Assembly: GCF_000372725.1 (NCBI RefSeq)
Contig: NW_005201792.1
Coordinates: forward strand, 594,933 to 658,932
Direction: 5' to 3'
Length of the DNA stretch: 64,000 nt
Source of the DNA: Emiliania huxleyi CCMP1516
Taxonomy: Eukaryota; Haptophyta; Isochrysidales; Noelaerhabdaceae
A program made the position numbers and the translations under genes. The stretch's first letter is position 1. Each line of letters begins with the position of its first letter. The notes under the pieces are model-generated. The model saw nothing but the letters and a program-made list of their open reading frames with translations, had not been told where the DNA came from and did not search any database. Shown one piece after another: positions 30,866 through 41,249 of the stretch.

Positions 30866-33800
30866 TCAACTCAACACGCCAGCAACCGCCCTCCGCTCAT
30901 CGGCGCTCGACAGTTGTGCGCAGAGCTGCTCGAACTGGCCCTGGCCAAGCTGTGCCGCAACCGACCGCACAAAAGACGCCGACTCCGCTCCAAGGTTGAG
31001 GGCCTCAGCACCGTCCGCATCGCCGCCCCCGCCGCCCATCTCGCCACCGGCGCGATCGTCGTCGTCGTCGTCGTCGTCGTGGTCGTCATCAAAGTCCTCC
31101 CCATCCGAGTCGAGCAGCGAGGAGAGGTTGACCTCGCCCGCCTCGAGGCCGTGAGAGCTCACCTCGTCCAGGGGCACAAAAGGAGACCTCCGCGCGCCCC
31201 CTCCCTCGCCCTCCTCGCCCTCCTCGCCCTCCTCGCCCTCCTCCTCCTCGTCGGACGCGGTCACGTCGCTCTCGTCGCTCTCGCCGACGCCGTAGCCGCC
31301 CAGTGCGCCCCAAGCCGACGACGCCAGCCGCGCCTTTCGCCCTTCCGCGCCGGAGGCAGGAGGACAGGCGAGCTCGCGCGCCAGCAGCTGGAACGCGCGC
31401 ACCAAGAGCGGCAGCTGGGGCTGGTGGGGAAGTGGTAGCCCTAACCCAGCTTCCCGAATCCTGCGCGCCTTTGCGCGTGTCAACCTCGCCTCCCTCGCAT
31501 CAACCTGCGCGCGGCGAATAAGGGGCGCTCAACCCTAAGTGCGGCGCTGCCACAGCACGACACCCGCGAGAGCAGCCTGCGCGTCTCCCGCGACCGAGAG
31601 GTGCCAGAGCTCGGCCGGCGGCGGCGCGGGCGGCGCGGGCGCAGTGAGGAGCCGCATCAGCACGACGAGCAGCTCCCGCCGCGCCGGCGGCTGTGCGGTG
31701 TCCGGGATGGCATCGACCTGTGCGGTGCGGCAGGACGGCTGAGAGCGGCGTGCAGCGCGAAGCACAGGCGAGCAGCCAGAGACGGCGACCCACGCGCGGA
31801 GCACCAGCGGCACCGCGGGCTGGGTGTCGCCTCCGTCGAGCTCGGGCCGACCTCGTCGGGGAAGCCTCGCGGCCTCGTCAGCGGCGAGCCTGTTGTCGGG
31901 GAGGGGAAGGGAGGGGGGTCGGAGGACGGCGGCGGCAGAGGCGGCGCTCCGTCGGTGTGTGGCGCGCCTGCCGAGCGTCGCTTCCGCGCCGAGCGCGAGC
32001 ACGGCCTGCGCGAGGAAGGAGAGGAGGGCGAGGCGGAGCCCGAAGAGGGTCTTGCGCCGCAGCCACGCCACGGCGAGGCCGACGAGGTCGCCGAGGGCGG
32101 GCGCGATCGCGGGCGCCGCCTGGCCGCGCAGCAGGTCGCAGAACAGGCGCGCGGAGTGGTGCACGGCCTCCTCGCCTTGGTGGGGAGCGAGGGAGGGTGA
32201 GGGGGAGGGCGAGGCGCGCAGCGGAGGGACGGAGGTCCTCGCCGAGCTCCGCGCGCAGCATGCGGCCGAAGGTGGGGGGCAGCAGATTGGCGGCGGGGCC
32301 GCCGCTCCCATCGCCGAGGGCGCCTCGCTGTGCGAAGCGGCGAAGGCAAGCGCAGCCCACTCGCAAGACCTCCGGGTCGCTTGAGGCACCGAGCACCCGC
32401 AGCAGCGCTGGGAGGGCCTCGCCCGCCGCCGCCGCCGGCAGTGGCGTGCCGCAGGGCCAGCGCTTGAGGACGACGGCGCTGAGCAGCTCGAGGGCGGGCT
32501 GTGTCGGGTCGAGCGGCTCGTCCTCGTCCCACTCCTCGCCGGCTGCCGCCGCACTCGCGGCGGCGCTGGCGTCGGCCGTGCTCTGCAGGGTGAGGACGAG
32601 GCCGATGACCGGAAGGAGCTTCTCCACGAGGCCGGGCAGCGCGGAGGGGGCGAGGGCGAGGGCCTGACTCGGAACCGGGAGGCCGCCAGAGAGAGCTGCG
32701 TCGGGAGGGGGGGGGGGGGGGGGGAGAGGGGCTGGGACTGAGCACCTTGAAGGCGTCGACGATAGCCATTGCCAAGAGGGGCTCGGCGTGGCGCGACGAC
32801 CAGAGCCGGAGCAGCAGCGGCGTCAGCTCGCCCTCTGAACGCGCCGCCGTGGCGGCGTCCCGCCGAAGCAGCGCCGCAATGCAGTCGAGGACTGCGATCG
32901 CCACGTCCTCGGACTGCACCTGGGCGTGGGGCGGGAGGGGCGGGCGGAGAGGGTCAGTAGCACGGGAGGGGAGGGGTTACGGCGTTGGGGGGAGGGGGGA
33001 GGGGGGGGGGGGGGCGCCTCGTCGCTCGAGAGCAGTCCAGCCACAGCAGGTAGCAGCGTCGCCACCGCCGGCGCGATGTGGGCAGCGGGCGCTCGGTTGG
33101 CAAACCCGGCGACGGCGCGGCAAGCGGCGAAGCGCAGGAGCGGCGGCTCGGTCGGCTGGAGTGCGGCGGCGGCGGCAACCAGCAGCGGGTGGGTCGCCGC
33201 CGCCGACGCGCCGGGGGAGAAGAGTGCCGCGGTGCAGAGCGCTCGGGCGCGGAGGAGCGGCGGCGCGGCGGGGGCCACGTCAGGGAGGAAGAGCTCGGAG
33301 AGCAGCCTGACGGGGAAAGGGGGCGACCCTCGGAAGTGTCTAGGAAGTGTCGGAGACGGGCACCGCTCGGTCCAACCTCTCGGCCGTCACCGGCGGGGGC
33401 GGCGCGGCATCGCCACGCTTAGCGTGAGCGCGACCCGCGCGCAGCAGCGACGGCGCAGCAAGGCCCAACGCGATGAGGGACGCCTCGCGCGTCCGCCACC
33501 AGCTTGCCGCGGCGGCGGGCGCGTCCGCGCCGCCGCCTGCTGCGAGTGCGCGCGCTGCGTCCGCCTGCGGGGAGCGGGGCGGGCGTCGGGCAAGCGCAGC
33601 AGGGGAGGGGAGCTGCCGTCCTGTGGATGCGGCGAATCGGACAGAGCAGCGTCCGGGCGGCGTGCGGGACGAGGCCGGAGGACGAGGCCGGAGCACCCCT
33701 CTGGCGCGCAGTGTGCAGCAAGGGCCGAGAGTGCACGTCTTGGATGGGTGTGACCCCGCGCCTCGGCCAGCCTCCTCTCGACGGCGGCGCAGAGCGGCGT

Positions 33801-35327
33801 GACGACACGCCGGCCGCAGCTGTCGACGAGCTCCTCAAGCAGCTGCTGCGCGGCGACGCGGAGTGAGCAGGCGAAGGTGTCGTCCTCCTCGTCGAGGAGG
33901 TACTGCTGCAGGTCGTCGGCCCACGCCTGCTCGCCATCGAGGCTCGCCATCGAGGAGGGAGTGAGAAGGAAGCAGGCACTGCTGCTGGCCGTCAGCCAAG
34001 GCCTGCTCGGTGGCGACGGGCAGCTGCGTGAAGGCGATCGCGCCGTGGAGCAGCTGCGGCAGCGCCGGCAGCAGCAGCTTGTGGTGGCGCGAGGAGGAGG
34101 CCATCGCGGCGAGGACGTCGAAGACGTGCGAGACGAGCGCCTCGAGCCCGAGCGAGGAGCCTGCGGCAGGGCGGGGGTGGGGGTGGGGGTGGGGCACACG
34201 GAGGGCGCTTGCCGCTTCGGGCAGGCAGGGAGGAGTCTGCGAGGTGTCTGGGAGGCGCGTGCGAGGAGCGACCGTCGGAGTCGGCCCCCTCCTCGCCCAG
34301 GCTGGCGGCGTCGCACAGCAGCCGCTGCTGGAAGGTCTGCAGCGCGCCAGACAGGAGCGCGCCGAGCGGCGGCAGGAGCGAGCACCGCGCGGGCGGCAGC
34401 GAGGCGGGCCACGAGGAGAGCAGCAGCTGCAACAGCCGCAGCAGCGCGATGGAGAGGGAGTGGTCCTCTGGCTCGCCTGCAAAAGAAGGTTCGGGGAAGC
34501 TTCGTGCGCGGTGCGGCGAGGGAGAGGGAGGGTGCCTTCTGCAGCGTACCGCCCGGTGGGGTCACGCGGTAGCGCGAGGCGAGCTGGCCCAGCTGCTCCG
34601 TCGCGAGCACCCCCCACGCAGCCACTGGCCCGGCGCGGAGCCGCTGCAGCTGGCGATGGTCGTCGCCAACCAGCAGCGAGAGCCGCTCGATCACGCGCCT
34701 TGCGACACGCACGGACCGCGCCGCCTGCTTGGCGCTCGCGGCGTCGCCGCCGGCGCCCCGCGCGAGCTGAAGAAGCAGCGGCAGCAACCGCTGCGTCGCC
34801 GCCGGCAGCTGATCTTCCGACAGCTCGGACGCGCACAGCTCGAGGCAGCGCAGTGCGCCGGCGGCCGGCGCGCCACCGCCGCCGCCAGCGCCACCACCGC
34901 CGGCCGCCGCCGCCTCGAGCGGTCGGAGGAGCTCGTCCATCAGCGAAGGCCACTCGTCGGGCCAGTCCCACTGCGCGATGGTTGCCACAGCGACGCCGAC
35001 GGCGGTGCGGATACGCGGCACCCTGTCCGACAGGCCTCGCGGTAGTGCAGCGCGCACCGCCGCCTTCTCGTGGTCGGAGACGAGTGGAGGCGTGAAAGTA
35101 ACGGCCGCCTCGCACCAGTGCGTGCGCAAGAAGTTCTTGAGCACAACAGCTGCCAGCTGCCGTGCCGCCGCCTCCGCCTGCGGCTCGAGCAGCACCTCGA
35201 CAAGGCTGACCACAAACCCGGGCTGCGCGCTGAGTGAGGAGACGCGCTCCTCCGCCGCACGGCGCACCGCCAGGTCAGTTAACAGCGCGTCGCACAGGGC
35301 GGCGAACACTGCCTGTGTGAGGGACAT
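30866..35327 (-). CDS. IPO9: Importin-9 / Kap114-type importin-beta family receptor
   Basis: On the minus strand the protein begins MSLTQAVFAALCDALLTDLA (35327; an upstream in-frame ATG lies at 35402). The importin-beta N-terminal domain contains QLAAVVLKNFLRTHW. HEAT-type helices follow through several exons (AAVRAALPRGLSDRVPRI; IAQWDWPDEWPSLMDELL; ALRCLELCASELSEDQL). Late exons carry LVEKLLPVIGLVLTLQST and PALELLSAVVLKRW, then a C-terminal acidic region (ESDESDVTASDEEEE and an Asp run), which is characteristic of importin-9. It ends RRAVAGVLS at 30866. Known cargoes of the family are histones H2A-H2B, ribosomal proteins and actin. Introns contain G- or C-rich tracts (for example 32707-32725 and 33002-33013). 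Exon borders were not all fixed. Confidence 0.85.
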
Positions 35328-36419
35328 GCAGGTCTTGGCGACGGGAGAGAGAGGAGCCAAGCGGGGTTTTTTTTGTTGCCACGAGAGGGCAACACTGGTC
35401 ATCGCCCGCCTGCGCCGTAAAAGCCCACACAGCTCGTAGACGTACTGTGTACTGTGTCTTCATGTGGCCTACGCGACTGCACATACATAATTTCCGAGAT
35501 TCAAGAATTTTAGAAAACCAACAAGAAATCACGACTCTCACACCTTCTTGAGATTCTAGGTTGTGAAACGGGTCCACCTCCGCCTTGCCTGCGGTCTTGG
35601 CCGCAGCTTCACCGACCGCCCGGATGTGCGCGTCGTAGAGGGCGCCGTCGGACTCGGAGCACTGGCTGCGCGCGGTGACCCATGTGCTCCCGTCCCTCTC
35701 AGGGTACCACGCTGCGCTCTGAGTAGTCGCTAAAATCCGACGACATTGGCGCACGACGCGCCGCGCGATTAGCGAGCGCGCGCACGAGACGCTGGCCGGC
35801 CGAGTTCGCCGAACGAATCGGTAAAATGCCACTTGAATCGAGACGTCCTCGCAGTTGTTTGGTTCGTATTCAAACCAAAAGTTCGCGACGGCGTTGAGGC
35901 CTTGCTGGTGCATCAATCGGGTTTACGGCAATCCTCCGCTTACCGAGCGGCGCCAGCTGGAAAATTAGATTGCACGGCGGCGCCGAAGCCCGAAGGGAAG
36001 GGAGCACGGACGGACGGAGCAGCGGCGAGCGGTGCCGGTGATGTGTGTTGATGGTTCGGTAAAGGTAATCCCCCGCCCCGGCTTGCCAAGCCAGTCGTGC
36101 TCGTGCGGCCGTGTGGGCTACCTGCCTGGCTCCTGGCTATAGGATCCCAGGTTGGCCCAGGTACGATTTTGTCGAATTTAGTTCAAAATCTCTGCAGGCG
36201 CGGGGAGCGCCTGTGCGACAATGTTGAAAAAAATGCATTCGGGCCTGATCTTTCAAATTTGCGGTGGGAGTTGGGACTGGAGGAGGTGGGTTAGGGTTAG
36301 GGATAGCGGATAGGGTTGCGGTTGTGGGGTGGTTGGGGCTGTTGCTGTTGGGGTTAGCGACGGGTTTAGAGGGTTTTAGGCATAGGCGATAGGGGTTAGG
36401 GCGTTTTGGGTTTGGGTAC
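35328..36419. other. Intergenic with one unassigned minus-strand ORF and telomere-like DNA
   Basis: A minus frame (35916 down to about 35560) encodes AAWYPERDGSTWVTARSQ then GALYDAHIRAVGEAA, which has a tudor-like look but cannot be assigned; it continues antisense past the importin start. At 36292-36310 lies GGGTTAGGGTTAGGG, followed by degenerate GGGTTAG/GGGTTTAG units up to about 36410. Confidence 0.4.
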
Positions 36420-37400
36420 GTGGTGCGTGGTGTATTTCATGTGTGTGTCATATTAGTGTATGCCAGCGTTGCAGAGCCCAACGAGTCGCCCGAGGGGTGG
36501 ACCAGGGTTGGGAAGGGCGGCATGCCGGACAGGTTCACCATGAGGAACCATGGCCGCAAGCCGCCGGGCAAGGCGGTCAAGCGCAAGCCTGACCGCCAGC
36601 CCGCACCCAAGGGAGGTGGACCCCCACCCCCCTCTCCCAAGGTGAACAAGAACAGGCTGAGCGCGCTGGGCGCTGGCCCTTCTGGCACCAGCGGGAGCCA
36701 CGAGCGCGCACCGCCGCGCTCCCCCTCCCCCTCCTCGCCGCCTGCCAAATCACCGCGGCCATCTGCGCCTGCTTCCGAGTATGACTCCGAGCTCGACCAA
36801 TACTTTTCCGACGCCGAGGCGCGGGATAGGGTGGCAGGGGTTGTACACGACGCAGTGCAGCAGGCTGTGATGCAATACGGCTATGACGACGAGCTCTTCC
36901 AGGATTGGAGGGACGGCAAGATAGGCGAAAAGGACTTGCCGGAGGAGGTGATGGCTATGACTTTGGACCTTTGCGAGAGGTGGCGAGCGGAGCAAGAGCG
37001 GTGTAGGCGCGTCCACGCGGCGCAGCGGCTCTCCCGCGACCCCGGCCCCTCTCGTAGCCGCAGCCGTAGCCGCAGCCCCAACTCTTGCCGCTCTTCCAGG
37101 TGTCGGGTTGTGACGAGGGGTGAGGGGACACGGATTGAAGATCCCTCACACCAAGATCGTGCAGGGCGGGGACACACGTCCCTAAATCCCATCTCGTCTC
37201 AGAGTTTGACCGTTTTCTTTATTTATTTAGAGCGCGTTCTGCGCGGCCGCGCTGGGGATCTGCATCTGGGGCCCGGCCGACTGCACGCTAATGGCTACAC
37301 GCTCGCACACCACTTGCAGAGTGGCTCTCCCGGGCGCTCAGCCCACGGCGGAGGCACGCCAGGCCCCGGGGAGTCGGCCGTCACTCGCCTAAGCGCCTAA
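36420..37400 (+). CDS. Family P element ORF: Pro/Ser/Arg-rich, possible nucleic-acid-binding protein
   Basis: The frame opens at 36420, though the first likely codons may be around the Met in KGGMPDRFTMRNHG. It encodes a basic Pro-rich region, an acidic helical segment (SELDQYFSDAEARD; AVQQAVMQYGYDDELFQDW; LPEEVMAMTLDLCERW) and an RS-like run (PSRSRSRSRSPNS). Beyond 37097 the frame runs through the repeat shared with 27420-27575, which ends in a TTTATTTATTTAG tail near 37230, so the true stop may be earlier and the residues after about 225 are unlikely to be native. No known domain. The layout, a charged ORF directly before a 3' tail, resembles family B. Confidence 0.4.
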   Translation: MVRGVFHVCVILVYASVAEPNESPEGWTRVGKGGMPDRFTMRNHGRKPPGKAVKRKPDRQPAPKGGGPPPPSPKVNKNRLSALGAGPSGTSGSHERAPPRSPSPSSPPAKSPRPSAPASEYDSELDQYFSDAEARDRVAGVVHDAVQQAVMQYGYDDELFQDWRDGKIGEKDLPEEVMAMTLDLCERWRAEQERCRRVHAAQRLSRDPGPSRSRSRSRSPNSCRSSRCRVVTRGEGTRIEDPSHQDRAGRGHTSLNPISSQSLTVFFIYLERVLRGRAGDLHLGPGRLHANGYTLAHHLQSGSPGRSAHGGGTPGPGESAVTRLSA

Positions 37401-37448
37401 GCGGCCTAAGCGGGGGGGTGCTTAGGGTGCTTAGGCGCTTAGGCGGCC
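37389..37448. repeat. Nested GCTTAGG / CCTAAGC palindromes
   Basis: GCGCCTAAGCGGCCTAAGC is followed by GGTGCTTAGGCGCTTAGGC, giving two overlapping hairpins. The flanking DNA to 37673 shows nothing else. Confidence 0.8.
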
Positions 37449-37673
37449 CTTGCGAGCGTGGCGGCGTGGTGATATCGTAATACAGGTGACTCCGAGGACA
37501 CTCATGATGCTCCTGCTAGTGTCATTGCTCAGAGAGCAGCCTCACCACGTCCACTGTCTACCACTGGCCCTGCCCTTGGTCGGCGCACACTGCCGCTGAG
37601 CAGCGCTGGTGCGGCTACTCAGCATCAGCCTCGTCACACGCCTCCGCCAGCGCCGTGAATTCCTTATCCAGTT

Positions 37674-38228
37674 CTAATACTCTTGTATCGCTGCCTTGAC
37701 CGTGTCCGCACCTGCATGGTCCAGCAAGTCGCCGTGAAAAAACCAATCGACAGAATGGAAGCCACGGTCGTCGGGACCTGCCGAACCAGAGACGAGGTAC
37801 TCCAAGCGGTCGTCGTCTTCATCGACAGGGTTCCTCAGCGCCACCGCAGTCATCTGGCTCGGATCGCAGTAACGCACGCCGAGCACCTCTTCAATTTCCA
37901 GCAAGTCTGCGTCCATGGACCCGGCAACCTTGTCGCTGGCGAGTGGTGGCAGATGACTGACATCCCACAGCACCAGCAGCAAAGGCGGGCGGGCCGACCC
38001 CGCGGCCATCGCCGCCGCTGCCGCCTCCCCCTCCGCCGCCGACCCCTCCGCCGTCGCCGTCACCTTGGGCTGCATCACCCGCGCCGCGTCGCGCACCGGC
38101 TCGTGCTCATTCAAAGGCGCCTCGAGTTGCAGGCCAGCGGCACTGGCGGTATCGTGGTCGGGCTGCCCAACGTCGGCGCAGGAGGGAGGGGGCAAAGCCG
38201 TTATGAAGAGCGCGAGTGCGAGCGCCAA
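37674..38228 (-). CDS. Small secreted or membrane-anchored protein of unknown function (184 aa)
   Basis: Minus frame from ATG 38228 begins MALALALFITALPPPSCADV, a convincing signal peptide. After an Ala/Glu-rich region come LLLVLWDVSHLPPLASD, DLLEIEEVLGVRYCDPSQM, RLEYLVSGSAGPDD and FHSVDWFFHGDLLDHAG, a well-folded-looking acidic domain. It is one exon with no recognisable family. Being intact and of normal codon use, it is likely a real gene. Confidence 0.55.
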   Translation of the reverse strand: MALALALFITALPPPSCADVGQPDHDTASAAGLQLEAPLNEHEPVRDAARVMQPKVTATAEGSAAEGEAAAAAMAAGSARPPLLLVLWDVSHLPPLASDKVAGSMDADLLEIEEVLGVRYCDPSQMTAVALRNPVDEDDDRLEYLVSGSAGPDDRGFHSVDWFFHGDLLDHAGADTVKAAIQEY

Positions 38229-38922
38229 GAGGGCCCAGATTCTGAGCAGCAGCCGGCCTGGTCATGCGACCACTTGCCGACGTGCGTCCAGCATTCCGTG
38301 TAGGACGAACGCTGATCGCTGAAGTTTGCTCTCCGACGTCGTGCCGAGCGAAACCTTTTCCTTCGAAGCTCAGCGACGTAGCCGGGCGAGCGGAGTAGGG
38401 CAGTCCTAGAGAGCACCTTGAGGCCATTCAATAGAGCCCGTACTATAGTCGAGAGTCGATCGCCGGCCGGCGCAGTGCTGCTCTGACCGCTCCGCCGGGC
38501 CGCCTCCGGGCCGCCGCCGCGGAGACGTGCACATAGGCAAGTTGGTATTTTCATATATGAACTTCAAAATAGTATTGGCTAGTCTAATTCTACTCATCAC
38601 AACTCGCCAGGAACACCCCCACACTATAGGGTCATTGTGTAGCCCTGCTTAGAAGGAAAAGGTTTTGTGCAAGGTCCGTATGGCTCACCGTGTAGTCGGC
38701 CGCCCGAGCGATGCCCGAGGCCGAGCGAAATTTGCTGATCAAAATCGTTTGCGGTGGCCCAGATCGTCGAAGAGCCACATACCGCCAGTGATACAGACAG
38801 AGTACTCTCTCGCAACCCCACCGGCTCGGCATGCGCAGCACCACACGCGAGACGGTGCCACAGCCAGCATGTACCCGAACGGCGATGCGAGGCCGGCGGA
38901 ACGATCAACCGTGGTTGGTACT
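38229..38922. other. Intergenic, nothing recognised
   Basis: Short overlapping frames on both strands, none with a recognisable motif. GC content drops around 38540-38600. Confidence 0.4.
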
Positions 38923-41139
38923 TCAATCCTCCTCGGCTGAGCCGACCACGCTGCCCTCCGCGTCTACCTCGGCGGTGAGCGCCTCGCTCTTCACGTTCGC
39001 GCCTGCCTCGACGCTCACATTGCTCCCCACCTGCACGTCTTTGAGCGTCGCGCCCTCGTGCACCTGTCCCCAGAGGGCGCCCGTCCGCCCTCGCCTCCGC
39101 CTCGCGCGGCTGCGCACGCTACAGCGGCAGGCAGGGTGGGTGCCGGCAGGGAGGGAGGGCGGGTGCGGGCTCGCCTCGGCGCCGCGGCAGAGGATACAGT
39201 TCGACATGTGCACCTGCGGGCGAGTCGAGAGACAGCCGGAGGTGCAGCCGAGGTCCAGCCGAGGTGCAGCCGAGATGAGGCACAGCCGAAGGCTCGGCAG
39301 GCTCGCGGGGCGAGAGAGGGGCGGCACCCACCGCCGGCGGCCGGCTCGCAATCTCGGCCCGATCTCGGCCCGATCTCGGCCCGATCCGGGCACCCCTCTC
39401 GCCCCCGTCCGCACCTTGTCGTGTACCACCACCCCCTCCATCAGCACGCAGTTGGTCAGCCGCACGCCCGCGCCGAGCCGGCAGTGCGGCCCCACCGCCG
39501 ACTTCTTCACCTGCGAGCGCGGCCCGAGCTCGACAGAGCCGCCTGCACGCGCACGCCGCAGAGGGCGTCAGTGCGGGAGAGGGTGCGGGAGAGGGTGCGG
39601 AAGAGGGTGCGGGAGAGGGTGCGGGGGAGGGTGCGGAGAGGGTGCGGGGGAGGGTGCGAGGCTCGCCTCGCGCGCTCTGCTGGTCGATGTTGCTCGCCGC
39701 GAAGTTCCCCTCGCGGAGGGGCTCGGTCGGCTCGGCGGCCTTGTCGAAGGTCGCTGCGCCGCCCTTGCAGATGTCGAGGTTGGCCTGCCCCGAGGGGTGC
39801 GAGCGGGCGGGGGGGGTTGGCGGGGGGAGGGCGTGCTGCAGGCCCTCTGCGTGAGCAGGTGCCGCAGCCTGTAGGCGGGAGAGGTGGGGAGACACGGGGA
39901 GATGTGGGGAGACACGGGGAGATGTGGGGAGACATGGGGAGATGTGGGGAGGGCGCAGCCTGCATGTAGGCGGCGATGGAGCAAGCTCGCATGCAGTAGT
40001 GGCCTTCGTGCGGGACGACGTAGCAGCAGCAGCGGACGGCGCCGGCGAGGCGTGCGGCGGTGGCGGCGGCGGAGGACATGGCGGTGGCCTGCTGCGCAGA
40101 GGATCTCATCGAATCTAATCTAAGGTGATTTGGCGGCGGAGGACGTGGCGGCTGCCTGCTGCGGCTGCGCCTCGGCCTGCGGGAGCGGGAGGTTGGCCTG
40201 GTCGAGGAACTGCTTCCGGACGAGGTAGGGGAGGAGCTCGAACTTTGCAGACGAGAAGTGCGGCTTGTGGTCGAGCACCTGCGCGGAAGCAGGGCGGGCG
40301 CGGTGGGCGGGCGCGGTGGGAAAGGGCGAAGGGCGAGGGGGAGGGAGGCGAAGGTCGGGGCTGCGTCGCTGCGCTGCTGCGCCGGGCTGGCTGCCTCGCC
40401 TCGAGCACCCAATGCGCAAAGAGGTAGACGTGCGGGTCGGCGAGGTCGCTGTGCACCTGCAGGACGGCTCCGAGAAGGGTCAGAGAAGGTTCAGAGAAGG
40501 TTCGGGGAGAGGCTCCCTGCAGGTGCGATGCTCGGCGAGGGCGCTGTGCGCCTCGAGGTGGGGATGGGCGCGCAGCATGGACTCGGAGACCGTGATGACG
40601 CCCCCGTCGCAGTCGGCCGCCGACTCGAGGTACAGCAGCCGCTGCCGCGACTCGTCGATGCCAACAAAGTCCGTCCCGTCCAGGTCGCGCGCCTTCTTCT
40701 TGTCGGCGGCAGGCCGCGGCGGCTGCTGCTTGAGGAGCACGGTGACGGAGGCGCCGTGCAGCTGGTGCATCGCCGCGATCTTCTGGAACGGCACGTCCGA
40801 GATTGTGTCGCCAGAGATGAGCGCGAAATCGCCCGCCAGCCGGCCGCGGCCCCTCAGCGTGCGCAGCGCGTCGGCGCTGCCCGCGCCCTCCTCGACGACC
40901 ACCAGCTCGATGCGGAGAGGCCCGCGGTACTCGCTCACCACAGCCTCGAGCCGGGAGAGGTGCCGGTCGTTGGTCACCACCAGCACCTCTCCGAAGCTGC
41001 CCGCGCGCTGCAGCATCTCGAGCTGGTAAGAGAGGAGCGGCCGGTTGCCGACGGGGAGCGCGGCGAGCGGCATGTCCTCCGTGAGAGGGTACAAGTTGTC
41101 GCCATCGTTGCCGTTGGCGAGGACCACGGCGGTGAGCAT
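38923..41139 (-). CDS. EIF2B3: Translation initiation factor eIF2B subunit gamma
   Basis: From ATG 41139 the protein reads MLTAVVLANG...LYPLTEDMPLAALPVGNRPL, the nucleotidyltransferase-like start of eIF2B gamma. It continues ELVVVEEGAGSADALR, DFALISGDTISDVPFQ, TDFVGIDESRQRLLYLES and GVITVSESMLRAHPHLE. Later exons give VHSDLADPHVYLFAHWVL, FELLPYLVRKQFLDQANL and NLDICKGGAATFDKAAE. The C-terminal left-handed beta-helix is visible as hexapeptide-type repeats (KKSAVGPHCRLGAGVRLTNC; VHEGATLKDVQVGSNVSVEA). eIF2B is the GDP-GTP exchange factor for eIF2. Introns hold 12-bp (39350-39390, 39578-39660) and 20-bp (39880-39955) tandem repeats. Retroposon insertions begin about 110 bases upstream of the start. 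A Met at 41244 would add 35 residues and is less likely. Confidence 0.88.
39878..39955 (+). repeat. 20-bp tandem repeat in eIF2B gamma intron
   Basis: About four copies of GGGGAGATGTGGGGAGACAC-type units. Confidence 0.9.
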
Positions 41140-41249
41140 ACCGACGGCGGTCGCGGTGCGAGGCGGGGCGGTGGCGGGAGAGGCCTCTGCCGGGCGCTGC
41201 CACCACCAACAAGCCAAAAGAAAGAGGAGGGGAACACCGCGCACTCTCT

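Noticed and set aside
34010-35095. Long plus-strand frames antisense to importin-9
   Set aside because: Composition is Arg/Ala-rich typical of reverse-strand shadows; importin motifs on the minus strand are clear.
37674-38303. Plus-strand ORF 37683-38303
   Set aside because: Antisense to the frame with a clear signal peptide; His/Arg/Gln-rich shadow.
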